A DNA stretch of 62,969 nt, taken from assembly GCF_900143215.1 (NCBI RefSeq), contig NZ_FRDM01000024.1:1-62969 (forward strand). Direction: 5' to 3'. This stretch comes from Geodermatophilus obscurus. Lineage in GTDB: Bacteria; Actinomycetota; Actinomycetes; Mycobacteriales; Geodermatophilaceae. Within the stretch, counting starts at the first letter, position 1; every line of letters starts with the position of its first letter. Below are positions 50,229 to 60,834 of the stretch, piece after piece. The notes beneath the pieces are model-generated. The model was not told the origin of the DNA. It did no database searches and saw only the letters and a list, made by a program, of their open reading frames with translations. The translations under genes were made by a program, and so were the position numbers.

Positions 50229-51485
50229 GTGCGCGTGCTCGTGATCGGCTCCGGTGCCCGGGAGCACGCCCTGTGCGTCGCTCTGTCCTCCGACCCCGCG
50301 GTGACCGCGCTGGCCTGCGCGCCGGGCAACGCCGGCACCCGCGCGATCGCCGAACCGGCCGACGTCCACGCCGCCGACCCGGTCGCCGTCGCCGCGCTGG
50401 CCTCGTCCTGGCGGGCCGACCTGGTCGTCGTCGGCCCGGAGGTGCCGCTGGTCGCCGGTGCCGCCGACGCCGTCCGCGACGCCGGCATCGCCTGTTTCGG
50501 CCCGTCGGAGCAGGCCGCGCAGATCGAGGGCAGCAAGTCCTTCGCGAAGCACGTGATGGCCGCGGCCGGGGTGCCGACCGCCCGGTCCTGGCCGGTGGGC
50601 GGCGCGGCCGAGCTGGAGACCGCGCTGGACGAGGCTGGTCCGCCGTACGTGGTGAAGGACGACGGGCTCGCGGCCGGCAAGGGCGTCGTCGTCACGACCG
50701 ACCGGGACGCCGCCGTCGCGCACGGGCACCGGGTGCTGGACGCCGGCGGGGCCGTGCTGGTCGAGGAGCACCTCGACGGGCCCGAGGTGTCGCTGTTCGC
50801 CGTCACCGACGGGACGACGGTGCTGCCGCTGCTGCCCGCGCAGGACGCCAAGCGCCGCGACGACGGTGACGGGGGGCCCAACACCGGCGGGATGGGCGCC
50901 TACGCGCCGCTGCCCTGGGCGCCGCCCGGGCTGGTCGACGACGTGCTGGTCACCGTGCTGCAGCCGACGGTCGACGAGATGGCCCGCCGCGGCGAGCCGT
51001 TCTCCGGGCTGCTCTACGCCGGCCTGGCGCTGACCTCGCGCGGGATCCGGGTGGTGGAGTTCAACGCCCGCTTCGGCGACCCGGAGACGCAGGTGGTGCT
51101 GCCGCTGCTGGAGACCCCGCTGGCCGGCCTGCTGCACGCCGCGGCCACCGGCACGCTGGCCGGCCACCCGCCGCTGCGCTGGCGCGACGGGGCCGCGGTC
51201 ACCGTCGTCGTCGCGGCCCCCGGCTACCCCGAGCGGCCGCGCACCGGCGACCCGGTCACCGGCGCCGACGCCGAGGGGGTGCTGCACGCCGGCACCACCG
51301 TCGACGCGGAGGGGACGGTGCGCTCCTCCGGCGGGCGGGTGCTGGCCGTGACCGCCGTGGGGGAGGACCTGGCCGCAGCCCGGCGGCGGGCCTACGAGCG
51401 GGTGGCCGGGGTCCGGCTGGCCGGCGCCCACTGGCGCACCGACATCGCGCTGGCCGCGGTCGAGGGCCGCATCACCGCGTGCTGA
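50229..51485 (+). CDS. purD: Phosphoribosylamine-glycine ligase
   Basis: ATP-grasp enzyme for the second step of purine synthesis (phosphoribosylamine plus glycine to GAR). The 418-residue protein has [11 protein letters not shown] at the N-terminus, [34 protein letters not shown] and the signature [12 protein letters not shown] near 278-289. TAGGGT, a likely -10, lies 9 nt before GTG 50229. The 3' end overlaps the convergent transporter gene by 14 nt. Confidence 0.97.
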   Translation: MRVLVIGSGAREHALCVALSSDPAVTALACAPGNAGTRAIAEPADVHAADPVAVAALASSWRADLVVVGPEVPLVAGAADAVRDAGIACFGPSEQAAQIEGSKSFAKHVMAAAGVPTARSWPVGGAAELETALDEAGPPYVVKDDGLAAGKGVVVTTDRDAAVAHGHRVLDAGGAVLVEEHLDGPEVSLFAVTDGTTVLPLLPAQDAKRRDDGDGGPNTGGMGAYAPLPWAPPGLVDDVLVTVLQPTVDEMARRGEPFSGLLYAGLALTSRGIRVVEFNARFGDPETQVVLPLLETPLAGLLHAAATGTLAGHPPLRWRDGAAVTVVVAAPGYPERPRTGDPVTGADAEGVLHAGTTVDAEGTVRSSGGRVLAVTAVGEDLAAARRRAYERVAGVRLAGAHWRTDIALAAVEGRITAC

Positions 51486-52902
51486 CCGCCGGCCGGGCGC
51501 GATCCCGGCGCGGCTCGGGTGGCCGCGGGCCGTCGTACCGCCGCGACAGGTAGGTGCCGGCCACGTTGGCGCAGGCCACCGTGGGGACGGCGATGAGCGC
51601 GCCGAAGATGCCGGCGACGAGCAGGCCCGCGGCGATCGCCAGGACGACGGCGAGCGGGTGCACCCGCACCGCCCGGCCCAGCAGCAGCGGCTGCAGGACG
51701 TGCCCCTCCAGCTGCATGACCGCGACCACGATGGCCAGCGCGATCAGCGCGGCGATCGGTCCCTGGGAGACCAGCGCGACGAGCACGGCCACGGTGCCGG
51801 CGAGGAACGACCCGATGATCGGGATGAACGCGCCCAGGAACACCAGTGCGGCCAGCGGGATGACCAGCGGGACGCCGAGCACCGCCAGCCCGATGCCGAT
51901 GCCGACCGCGTCGACCATGGCCACGGCGGCCGTGGCGCGCACGTAGGAGATGAGGGTGCGCCACGAGCGGCGGGCGGCCTCGTCGACGAACGCACGGGAG
52001 CCCCGCGGGAACAGGCCGACCAGCCACAGCCAGATGGAGCGGCCGTCCTTGAGGAAGAAGAACAGGGTGAACAGCGCCAGCAGGATGCCGGTGGCGACCT
52101 CACCGACCGTCACGGCGGTCGTGAGCGCGCCGGAGGCCAGCACGTCCTCGTTGTCGACCAGCGTCTGCTGGAGCTGCTCGACGGCGGTCTCCAGCTGCGT
52201 CCGGGTGACGGGGAAGGTGCGCACGACCAGGTCGCGCACCTGCTCCACGCCCTGGCCGGCCTGCTCGGCGAGGTCGCCGAAGCCGGTGACGACCTGCTGG
52301 ACGACCAGCGTGATGATCCCCGAGACGGTGCCGAGCCCGACCACGAGCATCGTGAGGGCGGCGAGGACCGGGGGCCAGCCGTGGCGGACCAGCGCCGCGG
52401 CGCCGGGCTGCAGCAGCGCGGCCAGCAGCAGCGCGACGATCACCGGGACGACGACCACGGCCACGTAGGCGGCCGCCCAGAGCAGCAGGTACAGCCCGGC
52501 GAGGACGACGATGAGCCGCCACGACCAGGCCGCGGCCACCCGCAGGCCGCGGGGCACCTCCTCCTCGGGAGCGCCGGGTCCCCGCGCGGCGCGGCGGCGG
52601 TCGGCCGCCCCCCGGCGCGGCTGTCCGCCGGCCGGCGGCCCGCTGACGCCGCCGGGTCCGAGCGGGCCGTCGAGGTCGGGCGCACCCGGCTCGGGACTGC
52701 CGAGGGGAGGCCGGCCCGCGTCGGCGTCGTCCGTGTCGTCGCGGAGCTGACCGTCGTGGAGCCGGCCGTCGTGGAGGTCGTCGTCCTCGTGCTCGTCGTC
52801 GTGCGGGTAGGACCGGTGCGGCCAGGCGTGCGGGTCGTGCTCGCGGGCGGCGCGGATCCGCTCGCGAGCACGTGTCGCGAGGTGGGTGGCTCGTCGCAGC
52901 AT
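51472..52902 (-). CDS. AI-2E family transporter (PF01594-type permease)
   Basis: The 476-residue protein has a long hydrophilic N-terminus (about 1-115) rich in Asp, His and Gly, then about seven helices of the AI-2E/YdiK family: [39 protein letters not shown] and [20 protein letters not shown], all conserved. Despite the name, substrates differ across the family (autoinducer-2, Na+/H+) and none can be assigned. ATG 52902 has GGAGG five bases upstream. Basic, disordered C-terminus. Confidence 0.88.
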   Translation of the reverse strand: MLRRATHLATRARERIRAAREHDPHAWPHRSYPHDDEHEDDDLHDGRLHDGQLRDDTDDADAGRPPLGSPEPGAPDLDGPLGPGGVSGPPAGGQPRRGAADRRRAARGPGAPEEEVPRGLRVAAAWSWRLIVVLAGLYLLLWAAAYVAVVVVPVIVALLLAALLQPGAAALVRHGWPPVLAALTMLVVGLGTVSGIITLVVQQVVTGFGDLAEQAGQGVEQVRDLVVRTFPVTRTQLETAVEQLQQTLVDNEDVLASGALTTAVTVGEVATGILLALFTLFFFLKDGRSIWLWLVGLFPRGSRAFVDEAARRSWRTLISYVRATAAVAMVDAVGIGIGLAVLGVPLVIPLAALVFLGAFIPIIGSFLAGTVAVLVALVSQGPIAALIALAIVVAVMQLEGHVLQPLLLGRAVRVHPLAVVLAIAAGLLVAGIFGALIAVPTVACANVAGTYLSRRYDGPRPPEPRRDRARPAVSTR

Positions 52903-52996
52903 CGTTTCCTCCGGCGAGCAGTAGGGGCCGTCACCGACAGCATCCCGCCTGCGGGAGACTGGCGACGTGGTGCGACGAACCGATGAGGGCTGACAC

Positions 52997-54304
52997 GTGA
53001 TCGAGCGGTACACCCTGCCCGAGATGGGTCGGGTCTGGAGCGACCAGCACAAGTACGAGCTGTGGTGCCGGGTCGAGACCCTCGTCCTCGAAGCGCACGC
53101 CGCGGCCGGGCGGGTGCCCGCCGAGGTGGTGCCACCCGTGCGCGACGCGCCGCCGCCCACGCCCGAGCGGGTCGCGGAGATCGAGGAGACGACGCAGCAC
53201 GACGTCATCGCCTTCCTCACCGCGTGGGCCGACAACACCGAGCCGCGGTCGGCCGCCGCCTACGTGCACCACGGCATGACGTCGTCGGACCTGCTGGACA
53301 CCGCGCTCGCCGTGCAGCTGACCGAGGCCACCGACCTGCTGCTGGCCCGGCTCGACCGGCTGGTGGCGGTGCTGCGCGACCACGGGCTGGCGCACCGCGA
53401 CACGATCAGGGTCGGCCGCACACACGGCGTGCACGCCGAGCCCGACGTGTGGGGCCACCGGGTCGCCGACATCGCCTTCGCCGCCGCCCGCTCGCGGGAC
53501 CGGCTGCGGGCCGCGCGCGAGCGGGTCGGCGTCGTCGCCATCTCCGGCGCCGTGGGCACGTACTCGCTGATCGACCCGTCGGTCGAGGTCGCCGTCGCCG
53601 AGGCGCTGGACCTGCGGCCCGCCGACGCCTCCACCCAGGTGGTGCTGCGCGACTCGGTCAGCGAGTGGGTCGCCGCCCTGGCGATCATCGCGACCGTCTG
53701 CGAGACGGTGGCCCTGGAGGTGCGGCACGGTCAGCGCACCGAGGTGCGGGAGCTCTCGGAGGCGTTCGGCTCGGGCCAGAAGGGCTCGAGCGCGATGCCG
53801 CACAAGAAGAACCCGATCCGCTCCGAGCGCATCGCCGGGCTGGCCCGGGTCGTCCGCGCCGCCGTCGTCCCGGTGATGGAGGGCATCCCGCTCTGGCACG
53901 AGCGCGACATCTCGCACTCCTCGACCGAGCGGGTGTTCCTGCCCGACGCCGCGATCACCACCGACTACCTGCTGCACCTGACCACCGGGCTGGTGGAGAG
54001 CCTGGTGGTCGACGCCGACCGGATGCGGGCCAACCTGGAGTCGACCGGCGGGCTGATCTACACCTCGTCGGTGCTGCTGGAGCTGGTCGAGGGCGGGGCC
54101 TCGCGGGAGGGCGCCTATGCCCTCGTCCAGACCGCGGCGATGGAGACGTGGAACAGCGGGACGCCGTTCCGCGAGACGCTGCGCAAGCGCGCCGCCGATG
54201 CGGGCGTGGCGCTGGACGAGGCGCGGCTGGACGAGATCTGCCGGCCCGAGCGCTACGTGACCAACCTCGGTCCGCTGTTCGACCGGCTGGCCGCGCTGTC
54301 GTGA
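52997..54304 (+). CDS. purB: Adenylosuccinate lyase
   Basis: Acts twice in purine synthesis: SAICAR to AICAR and adenylosuccinate to AMP. The 435-residue protein has [27 protein letters not shown] (catalytic His) and the superfamily signature [11 protein letters not shown] at about 260-272. GTG 52997. It is followed by purC after 52 nt spanned by a 19-codon open frame. Confidence 0.97.
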   Translation: MIERYTLPEMGRVWSDQHKYELWCRVETLVLEAHAAAGRVPAEVVPPVRDAPPPTPERVAEIEETTQHDVIAFLTAWADNTEPRSAAAYVHHGMTSSDLLDTALAVQLTEATDLLLARLDRLVAVLRDHGLAHRDTIRVGRTHGVHAEPDVWGHRVADIAFAAARSRDRLRAARERVGVVAISGAVGTYSLIDPSVEVAVAEALDLRPADASTQVVLRDSVSEWVAALAIIATVCETVALEVRHGQRTEVRELSEAFGSGQKGSSAMPHKKNPIRSERIAGLARVVRAAVVPVMEGIPLWHERDISHSSTERVFLPDAAITTDYLLHLTTGLVESLVVDADRMRANLESTGGLIYTSSVLLELVEGGASREGAYALVQTAAMETWNSGTPFRETLRKRAADAGVALDEARLDEICRPERYVTNLGPLFDRLAALS

Positions 54305-54360
54305 GCGGCTCCGTCGTCGTGCCGGCTCCGCCGGGCGGGAGCGGACCGGTGACGTCGTGA
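54301..54360 (+). CDS. Possible 19-residue bridging ORF between purB and purC
   Basis: GTG 54301 overlaps the purB stop (GTGA) and its own TGA overlaps the purC GTG (GTGA). The peptide starts [13 protein letters not shown]. It would hand ribosomes from purB to purC. Small enough to be chance. Confidence 0.25.
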   Translation: MSGSVVVPAPPGGSGPVTS

Positions 54361-55217
54361 GCCTCACCCTCCCGCTCGTCGCCCGGGGCAAGGTCCGCGA
54401 GGTCTACGACGCCGGCGACGACCGGCTGCTGCTCGTCGCCTCCGACCGGATCTCGGCCTACGACCACGTGCTGCCCACGCCGATCCCCGACAAGGGGCGG
54501 GTGCTCACCCAGCTGTCGGTGTGGTGGTTCGACCAGCTCGCGCCGGTGCTGTCGTCGTTCGGGGCCTCGCACCACCTCGTCTCGGCGTCCGACGTGCCGG
54601 CGGAGGTCGCCGGGCGGGCGATGCTCGTGCGCCGCCTGGAGATGCTGCCGGTCGAGTGCGTGGCCCGCGGCTACCTCTCCGGCTCCGGCACGGTCGAATA
54701 CCAGCGCACCGGCTCCATCCGCGACGTCCCGCTGCCGGCCGGCCTGGTCGAGGGTTCGCGGCTGCCCGAGCCGGTGTTCACGCCGTCCACCAAGGCCGAG
54801 CAGGGCGAGCACGACGAGGCGATCGACTTCGCGGCGGTGGTCGCCGCGGTCGGGTCCGAGCGGGCCGAGCAGCTGCGCGAGCTCACGCTGGCGCTGTACC
54901 GGCGCGGCGCGGAGGTCGCCCTGGACGCCGGGATCGTGCTGGCCGACACCAAGGTGGAGTTCGGGCTCGCGGACTCCGCGCTGGTCCTCGGCGATGAGCT
55001 GCTCACGCCGGACTCCTCGCGCTTCTGGCCGGCCACGCTGTGGTCGCCCGGCGGCGTCCAGCCCTCGTACGACAAGCAGTACGTCCGCGACTGGCTGACG
55101 TCGTCCGGGTGGGACCGCGTCTCCCCGCCGCCGGAGCTGCCCGCCGACGTGGTGGCGGCGACCCGTGAGCGCTACGTGACCGCCTACGAGCGCCTGACCG
55201 GCACTCCCTTCCGCTGA
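54357..55217 (+). CDS. purC: SAICAR synthetase
   Basis: Joins aspartate to CAIR, the step before PurB. The 286-residue length and motifs (GKVREVYD at 11-18, [44 protein letters not shown], and [11 protein letters not shown] near the end) are typical of the actinobacterial/eukaryote-length form. GTG 54357. Confidence 0.97.
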   Translation: MSLTLPLVARGKVREVYDAGDDRLLLVASDRISAYDHVLPTPIPDKGRVLTQLSVWWFDQLAPVLSSFGASHHLVSASDVPAEVAGRAMLVRRLEMLPVECVARGYLSGSGTVEYQRTGSIRDVPLPAGLVEGSRLPEPVFTPSTKAEQGEHDEAIDFAAVVAAVGSERAEQLRELTLALYRRGAEVALDAGIVLADTKVEFGLADSALVLGDELLTPDSSRFWPATLWSPGGVQPSYDKQYVRDWLTSSGWDRVSPPPELPADVVAATRERYVTAYERLTGTPFR

Positions 55218-55218
55218 C

Positions 55219-55832
55219 GTGGCAGCGACGCGCTCCGGCATCTCGTACCGGACCGGCGGCTCCGGGGACTCCCTGCTGGTGCTGCTGCACGGCCTCGGCG
55301 CCACGGGCGCGGTGTGGGACCGACTGCTCCCGCTGGTCGAGCGCTCCTGGCCCGGGTCGTGGGCGGGTGCCGGACCTGCGCGGTCACGGCCGGTCGACCG
55401 CGGAGCCGCCGTACGGGTACGCGGTGCACGCGGCCGACGTGGCCTCGCTGGTGGCCGAGTCCGGAGCGGCGCGGGTCACCGTGCTCGGGCACTCGTTCGG
55501 CGGCGTGGTCGGCGCGGTGCTCGCCGGCGGCTGGTTTGGCGTGGAGGTGGAGCGGGTCGTCGCCGTGGGGGTCAAGATCGACTGGACGGCGGACGAGAAG
55601 GCCCGGGCCCGGTCGATGGCCACCCGACCGCCGCAGGTGTTCCCGACCGCCGCGGAGGCCGCCGACCGCCACCTGAGGCTGGCCGGGCTGACCGGGCTCG
55701 TGGACCCGTCCTCCGAGGTGGCCGCCGCAGGCGTCCGCGAGGTGGACGGCGGGTTCACGGCAGCGCTCGACCCGCTGGCGTTCGGGCTGGGAGGCCCCCG
55801 ACGCCGTCTGGTCCCTGCTGTCCACCACCTGA
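55219..55832 (+). pseudogene. Alpha/beta hydrolase, two frameshifts
   Basis: The gene starts GTG 55219 (MAATRSGISYRTGGSGDSLL, then LLHGLGATGAVWDRLLP). At 55365-55367 an extra G in a GGG run moves the frame; the next frame carries VPDLRGHGRSTAEPPYGYAV and the nucleophile elbow GHSFGGVVGA. A second extra G near 55790-55794 moves it again; the last frame ends APDAVWSLLSTT and TGA at 55830. Without both insertions the product would be a normal hydrolase of about 204 residues. Either a decayed gene or two homopolymer sequencing errors. Sits 1 nt after purC. Confidence 0.75.
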
Positions 55833-55837
55833 CCTCC

Positions 55838-55899
55838 CGCGAGATCTGCACACCGGTCGCCATCAGCGCCGTGAAGGGCGCCACTGTGCAGATCTCGCG
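55838..55899. repeat. Long palindrome, left of AbiEi/DUF559 gene 2
   Basis: Perfect 15-bp arms CGCGAGATCTGCACA (55838-55852) and TGTGCAGATCTCGCG (55885-55899). The whole 60-bp segment recurs with about 10 mismatches at 56831, in the same orientation, on the other side of the gene. Confidence 0.85.
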
Positions 55900-55953
55900 G
55901 CAGGCTGTGGACAGCGTGAGCGAGGCAGCCCGGGTGTCGGACAGGGTGCCGCG

Positions 55954-56832
55954 GTGCCCGCTCGCCGTACCCGCTCCCACCTGACCGGCCCAGCGACTCG
56001 AGCGACCGCACGGGCGGCAGGCGTCACGGGCTCCCAGCTGCGTCACCGTGACGTGGTCCGCCTGTCCCGCGACACCTACCTGCCACGTGCTGTGGCCGGT
56101 GTCCTCAGCGCCAGGGTCGAGGCCGTCCTGCTCACCGCGCCGGATCGAGCGGTGATCAGCCACGCTACGGCTGCCGGCCTGTGGGATGTGGCGATCCCGC
56201 TGCAACGAGAGGATCCGCGGGTCCACCTGACCGTCGCCACGGGGTCGGCCGTCCGCGGGCGCCGCGACCGGGTCGTCCACCGCACGCCGCTGCACGAGAG
56301 CGACGTGACCACCCGGGACGGTGTTCCGGTCACCACGCCGGAGCGGACGTGGCGTGACCTGGCCACGGTGCTGGAACCGGCTGCGCTCCTCGCCGTCACC
56401 GATCAACTGCTGGCCCGCTGGTGTGGCCGTCCGGACCTCGGGACGCAGCTGACCCGCCGGCCGGCCGGCCGCGGCTCGGCGCGAGCTCGTGCGGTCCTGC
56501 CCGTGGCGGACCCGCGTGCCGAGTCTCCGATGGAGTCCGTGCTGCGCTGGCTCCTCCACGAGGCCGGCCTGCCCGCGCCGGAGTTGCAGTACGTCATCCG
56601 GGACGACGCAGGTGAGTTCCTCGGCCGAGCCGATCTCGCCTGGCCGGGTCAGAAGGTGCTCGTCGAGTTCGACGGCGACGTCCACCGCGAGCGCGACGTG
56701 TTCGTCAACGACCTGCGCCGGCAGAACCGCCTCGTTGCGGCGGGGTGGACGGTGCTGCGGTTCACGTCCGCCGACGTCCTGGGGCGGGCGCACGAAGTGG
56801 TCGTCCAGATCCGCCGCGCCGTCGGTTGGTGA
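55954..56832 (+). CDS. AbiEi-antitoxin/DUF559-type protein
   Basis: The 292-residue protein is intact. The N-terminal part resembles AbiEi antitoxins (GVTGSQLRHRDVVRLSRDTYLP, then VISHATAAGLW and VPVTTPERTWRDLA). The C-terminal part resembles DUF559/VSR-fold nucleases: ESPMESVLRWLLHEAGLP, FLGRADLAWPGQKVLVEFDG, then VNDLRRQNRLVAAGWTVLRF, with Asp and Glu placed as in PD-(D/E)xK sites. No partner toxin gene is adjacent. GTG 55954 is chosen by the family N-terminus. A 60-bp palindrome lies on each side; the right copy covers the stop codon. It interrupts the purine gene series between purC and purS. Confidence 0.8.
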   Translation: MPARRTRSHLTGPATRATARAAGVTGSQLRHRDVVRLSRDTYLPRAVAGVLSARVEAVLLTAPDRAVISHATAAGLWDVAIPLQREDPRVHLTVATGSAVRGRRDRVVHRTPLHESDVTTRDGVPVTTPERTWRDLATVLEPAALLAVTDQLLARWCGRPDLGTQLTRRPAGRGSARARAVLPVADPRAESPMESVLRWLLHEAGLPAPELQYVIRDDAGEFLGRADLAWPGQKVLVEFDGDVHRERDVFVNDLRRQNRLVAAGWTVLRFTSADVLGRAHEVVVQIRRAVGW

Positions 56833-56886
56833 GATCTGCGCAGTGGTTGTCATCAGAGCCGGGAAGGGCACCACTGTGCAGATCTC
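56831..56886. repeat. Long palindrome, right of AbiEi/DUF559 gene 2
   Basis: Arms GAGATCTGCGCAGTGGT and ACCACTGTGCAGATCTC pair over 17 bp with one mismatch. It begins inside the TGA of the nuclease-like gene and matches the copy at 55838. Confidence 0.85.
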
Positions 56887-56966
56887 GCGGGAACGGAGGA
56901 GCGGAGGGAGCGGAGGAGCGGGGCCAGGGTCACCAGCGCTCCGGCCGGTGGTCCGCGTCACCCCGG

Positions 56967-56972
56967 TACCCT
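56967..56972 (+). promoter_or_regulatory. -10 box of purSQL (leaderless)
   Basis: TACCCT lies 7 nt before the GTG of purS; no ribosome site is present. Matches the leaderless style of dcd and pyrE. Confidence 0.5.
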
Positions 56973-56979
56973 CGTCGGC

Positions 56980-57219
56980 GTGCCTCGGGTGGTCGTCGAC
57001 GTCGTGCTGAAGCCGGAGATCTCCGACCCCCAGGGGCAGGCGGTGCTGGGGGCGCTGGGCCGCCTCGGCCACGACGGCGTCCGCAGCGTGCGCCAGGGCA
57101 AGCACTTCGTCCTCGAGGTCGACGGCACCCCCGACCGGGCCGAGTTGCAGCAGATCGCCGAGACGCTGCTGGCCAACCCGGTCATCGAGGACGTCGAGCT
57201 CCGCCTCCCGACCGACTGA
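56980..57219 (+). CDS. purS: FGAM synthase subunit PurS
   Basis: Small structural subunit that bridges PurQ and PurL for ammonia transfer. The 79-residue length and the sequence [31 protein letters not shown] and [11 protein letters not shown] are diagnostic. GTG 56980 is the leaderless start; purQ follows 10 nt after the stop. Confidence 0.95.
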   Translation: MPRVVVDVVLKPEISDPQGQAVLGALGRLGHDGVRSVRQGKHFVLEVDGTPDRAELQQIAETLLANPVIEDVELRLPTD

Positions 57220-57229
57220 GGAGACCCCC

Positions 57230-57901
57230 GTGCGCATCGGTGTCATCACCTTCCCGGGCTCCCTGGACGACGTCGACGCCGTCCGCGCGGTGCGGCTGGC
57301 CGGTGCCGAGCCCGTCGCCCTCTGGCACGCGTCGCACGACCTCGAGGACGTCGACGCCGTCGTCCTCCCCGGTGGCTTCTCCTACGGCGACTACCTGCGG
57401 GCCGGCGCCATCGCCGCCCGCGCGCCGCTGGTGCAGGACGTCGTCGACCGGGCGCGCAGCGGCATGCCGGTGCTCGGGATCTGCAACGGCTTCCAGGTGC
57501 TCTGCGAGGCCGGCCTGCTGCCCGGCGCGCTCACCCGCAACGGCCACCTGCACTTCCGCAACCGCGACCAGGCGCTGCGCATCCAGCGCGCCGACACCGC
57601 GTGGACGCAGGACTACGAGGCCGGCCAGCGGATCGTCGTCCCGGTCAAGAACGGCGAGGGCCGCTACGTGGCCGCGCCGGCCGACCTCGACCGCATCGAG
57701 GGCGAGGGCCGGGTCGCCGTCCGCTACCTGGAGGGCAACCCGAACGGCTCGATGCGGGACATCGCCGGCGTCACCAGCGAGAACGGCCGGGTCGTCGGGC
57801 TGATGCCGCACCCCGAGCACGCCGTCGAGGACCTCACGGGCCCGAGCACGGACGGGCTCGGGTTCTTCACCAGCGTCCTGAAGGCGGTCGTCAGCGCATG
57901 A
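57230..57901 (+). CDS. purQ: FGAM synthase glutaminase subunit PurQ
   Basis: Class I glutamine amidotransferase giving ammonia to PurL. The 223-residue protein has nucleophile C85 in [15 protein letters not shown] and the His/Glu pair in [11 protein letters not shown] near the C-terminus. Its stop overlaps the purL ATG (ATGA). Confidence 0.98.
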   Translation: MRIGVITFPGSLDDVDAVRAVRLAGAEPVALWHASHDLEDVDAVVLPGGFSYGDYLRAGAIAARAPLVQDVVDRARSGMPVLGICNGFQVLCEAGLLPGALTRNGHLHFRNRDQALRIQRADTAWTQDYEAGQRIVVPVKNGEGRYVAAPADLDRIEGEGRVAVRYLEGNPNGSMRDIAGVTSENGRVVGLMPHPEHAVEDLTGPSTDGLGFFTSVLKAVVSA

Positions 57902-60243
57902 CGCAGGGACTCAGCGACCTCGACACCGGCCCCGGCCGGCTGCAGAACCGGCTCGACACCGTCGAGCTGGCGGCGAGCACCCCCGATGACGAGCAGCCGT
58001 ACGCCGAGCTGGGCCTGAAATCCGACGAGTACGCCCGCATCCGCGACATCCTCGGCCGCCGGCCGACCACCGCCGAGCTGGCCATGTACTCGGTCATGTG
58101 GAGCGAGCACTGCTCCTACAAGTCCAGCAAGGTGCACCTGCGCCGCTTCGGCGACCTGCCCCGCAGCGCGGCGCTGCTGGTCGGCATCGGCGAGAACGCC
58201 GGCGTCGTCGACGTGGGCGACGGCTACGCGGTCACCTTCAAGGTCGAGTCGCACAACCACCCCAGCTACGTCGAGCCCTACCAGGGCGCGGCCACCGGGG
58301 TCGGCGGCATCGTGCGGGACATCCTCACCATGGGCGCCCGCCCGGTCGCCGTCATGGACAGCCTGCGCTTCGGCCGGGCCGACGCCCCCGACACCGCCCG
58401 CGTGCTGCCCGGCGTCGTCGCCGGCGTCGGCGGCTACGGCAACTGCCTGGGCCTGCCCAACATCGGCGGCGAGCTGCTCTTCGACGCCTGCTACGCGGGC
58501 AACCCGCTGGTCAACGCGCTGTGCGTCGGCGTGATGAAGCACGAGGACGTCCGGCTGGCCAAGGCCGAGGGTGTCGGCAACAGGGTGATCCTGTTCGGCG
58601 CTCGCACCGGCGGCGACGGCATCGGCGGTGTCTCGGTGCTGGCGAGCGAGACCTTCGAGGCCGAGGGCCCGGCCAAGCGGCCCAGCGTGCAGGTCGGCGA
58701 CCCGTTCACCGAGAAGCTGCTCATCGAGGCCTGCCTGGAGATCTTCGCCGCCGACCTCGTCACCGGCATCCAGGACCTCGGCGGCGCCGGCCTGTCCTGC
58801 GCGACCAGCGAGCTGGCCAGCGCCGGCACCGGCGGCATGCACATCGACCTGGACACCGTCCCGCTGCGCGACTCCACGCTCACCCCGGCCGAGATCCTGA
58901 TGAGCGAGTCGCAGGAGCGCATGTGCGCCATCGTCGAGCCCGACAAGGTCGACGCCTTCCTCGCCGTGTGCCGCAGGTGGGACGTGCTGGCCACCGTCAT
59001 CGGGGAGGTGACCGACGGCGACCGGCTCACCGTCGACTGGCACGGCGAGCGCATCGTCGACGTCCCGCCGCGCACGGTCGCCCACGAGGGCCCGGTCTAC
59101 GACCGGCCGATGCGGCGCCCGGCCGACCTCGACGACCTGCAGGCCGACGACCCGGCCGCGCTGCCCCGCCCGACGACGCCGGAGGAGCTGGCCGCGCACT
59201 GGCTGGCCGTCCTCAGCAGCCCGGACGGCGCGGACAAGACCTGGGTCACCGAGCAGTACGACCGCTACGTCCGCGGCAACACCGTGGCAGCAGGGCCCGA
59301 CGACGCCGGCGTCGTGCGCATCGACGAGGAGACCTCCCGCGGCATCGCGCTGTCCCTCGACGGCAACGGCCGCTACGCCCGCCTGGACCCCTACACCGGC
59401 ACGCAGCTCAACCTCGCCGAGGCGTACCGCAACGTGGCGGTGAGCGGCGCCCGGCCGCTGGCGGTCACCAACTGCCTCAACTTCGGCTCCCCGGAGGAGC
59501 CCGAGGTCATGTGGCAGTTCGCCGAGGCCGTCCGCGGCCTGGCCGACGCCTGCCGCGACCTCGGCCTGCCGGTCACCGGCGGCAACGTCAGCCTCTACAA
59601 CCAGACCGGCGACGTCGCGATCAACCCGACGCCGGTCATCGGCGTGCTGGGCGTGCACGAGGACGTCCGGACCCGGGTGTCCACCGGCTGGCGGACGGCG
59701 GGGGAGACGGTGCTGCTGCTCGGCGTCACCCGGCCGGAGTTCGGCGGCTCCGCGTGGGCCTCGGTCGTGCACGGCCACCTCGGCGGCCGCCCGCCGGCGG
59801 TCGACCTCGAGGCCGAGCGGTCGCTGGGTCAGGTGCTGGCCGCGCTGGGACGCGAGGGCCTGGTCACCTCGGCGCACGACCTGGCCGACGGCGGCCTGGC
59901 GCAGGCGCTGGCCGAGTCGGCGCTGCGCCACGGCGTCGGCGCCCGGCTGCGCCTGGACGGCGACCCGTTCACCGCCCTGTTCAGCGAGTCGACCGCACGC
60001 GCCGTGGTCACCACGACCGACCCGGAGGCGGTGCGGGCCACCGCCGAGTGGGCCGGCGTGCTGGTCACCGAGCTGGGGACGACGGGCGGCGGCGGTCCGG
60101 ACGCAGTGCTGGCCGTCGAGGGCGTGGCGGAGCTGCCGCTGGCCGGGCTGCGGGCCGCCTGGGGCGCGACGCTGCCGGCCCTGTTCGGCACCCCGGAGGC
60201 GACCGTGGGCAGCGTTCCGGCGGGGACCGTCCCGACCAGCTGA
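57898..60243 (+). CDS. purL: FGAM synthase large subunit PurL
   Basis: ATP-dependent conversion of FGAR to FGAM. The 781-residue length is that of the small PurL type that needs PurS and PurQ, both adjacent. Motifs: [12 protein letters not shown] near 65, [21 protein letters not shown] (active-site His and ATP region), [25 protein letters not shown] and [14 protein letters not shown] 57898 overlaps purQ; the stop overlaps the next ATG (TGATG), so four genes are translationally linked. Confidence 0.98.
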   Translation: MTQGLSDLDTGPGRLQNRLDTVELAASTPDDEQPYAELGLKSDEYARIRDILGRRPTTAELAMYSVMWSEHCSYKSSKVHLRRFGDLPRSAALLVGIGENAGVVDVGDGYAVTFKVESHNHPSYVEPYQGAATGVGGIVRDILTMGARPVAVMDSLRFGRADAPDTARVLPGVVAGVGGYGNCLGLPNIGGELLFDACYAGNPLVNALCVGVMKHEDVRLAKAEGVGNRVILFGARTGGDGIGGVSVLASETFEAEGPAKRPSVQVGDPFTEKLLIEACLEIFAADLVTGIQDLGGAGLSCATSELASAGTGGMHIDLDTVPLRDSTLTPAEILMSESQERMCAIVEPDKVDAFLAVCRRWDVLATVIGEVTDGDRLTVDWHGERIVDVPPRTVAHEGPVYDRPMRRPADLDDLQADDPAALPRPTTPEELAAHWLAVLSSPDGADKTWVTEQYDRYVRGNTVAAGPDDAGVVRIDEETSRGIALSLDGNGRYARLDPYTGTQLNLAEAYRNVAVSGARPLAVTNCLNFGSPEEPEVMWQFAEAVRGLADACRDLGLPVTGGNVSLYNQTGDVAINPTPVIGVLGVHEDVRTRVSTGWRTAGETVLLLGVTRPEFGGSAWASVVHGHLGGRPPAVDLEAERSLGQVLAALGREGLVTSAHDLADGGLAQALAESALRHGVGARLRLDGDPFTALFSESTARAVVTTTDPEAVRATAEWAGVLVTELGTTGGGGPDAVLAVEGVAELPLAGLRAAWGATLPALFGTPEATVGSVPAGTVPTS

Positions 60244-60623
60244 TGCCGGTCCAGCCGATCCCGGCCGGGGAGCTGCGCTCCGCCGTCGACCCGGTGCGGG
60301 CCTGGCTGGCAGGGGAGGCCGAGCAGCCCCCGCGGGCGGTGCTCGGCGCCGCGGTGAAGACGACGGCGCGCTGGCTGGCCCAGCAGGTGCCCGGCCGGTC
60401 GGTCGAGCTGCGGGTGCCACCGCACGTCGCCGTCCAGCTGGTGCCCGGGCCGCGGCACACCCGCGGGACGCCGCCCAACGTCGTGGAGACCGACGCCGCC
60501 ACGTGGCTGCGGCTGGCGACCGGGGAGCTCCGCTGGGACGACGCGGTGGCGGAGGGCCGGGTCAGCGCCAGCGGCAACCGCGCCGATCTGTCCGCTCACC
60601 TGCCGTTGTCCCCGCTGAGATGA
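60243..60623 (+). CDS. Sterol-carrier-family protein downstream of purL
   Basis: A 126-residue protein of the actinobacterial sterol-carrier-like family often placed after purL. Features: [21 protein letters not shown], then [28 protein letters not shown], and the SCP2-like end [24 protein letters not shown]. Substrate unknown; the purine context may be only operon history. ATG 60243 overlaps the purL stop. Confidence 0.85.
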   Translation: MPVQPIPAGELRSAVDPVRAWLAGEAEQPPRAVLGAAVKTTARWLAQQVPGRSVELRVPPHVAVQLVPGPRHTRGTPPNVVETDAATWLRLATGELRWDDAVAEGRVSASGNRADLSAHLPLSPLR

Positions 60624-60638
60624 CCACGGTCGGAACAG

Positions 60639-60679
60639 CACCGCGCCCCGGCCGCTACGAGAGCGACCGGGGCGCGGTG
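60639..60679. terminator. Bidirectional terminator after the purSQL operon
   Basis: CACCGCGCCCCGG (60639-60651) pairs perfectly with CCGGGGCGCGGTG (60667-60679), between convergent genes. Confidence 0.85.
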
Positions 60680-60690
60680 TGCTGGTGGGC

Positions 60691-60834
60691 TCAGCCCCCG
60701 AACAGGGCGCTGGCGGCCTTGACGGTGTTGTAGAGCCCGTAGGCGAGCGGGACGCCCACCAGGGTCCAGGCGAAGGCGATCAGGCCCACCGGGGTGTGCG
60801 TGGACTGCCGGTCATCGGTGACGGGGTGGCTCAT
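60691..60834 (-). CDS. Small membrane partner of the OFA transporter
   Basis: A 47-residue protein with one membrane helix (VGLIAFAWTLVGVPLAYGLYNTVKAA, about 16-41) and a polar N-terminus (MSHPVTDDRQSTHTP). Its ATG at 60834 overlaps the stop of the transporter gene (ATGA). Such small proteins are commonly seen beside OFA-type MFS transporters and are annotated as MFS small subunits; direct proof of function is lacking. Confidence 0.8.
   Translation of the reverse strand: MSHPVTDDRQSTHTPVGLIAFAWTLVGVPLAYGLYNTVKAASALFGG

Noticed and set aside
55954..56832. Complete type IV toxin-antitoxin system
   Set aside because: The protein resembles an AbiEi antitoxin at its N-terminus, but no AbiEii-type toxin gene lies on either side.
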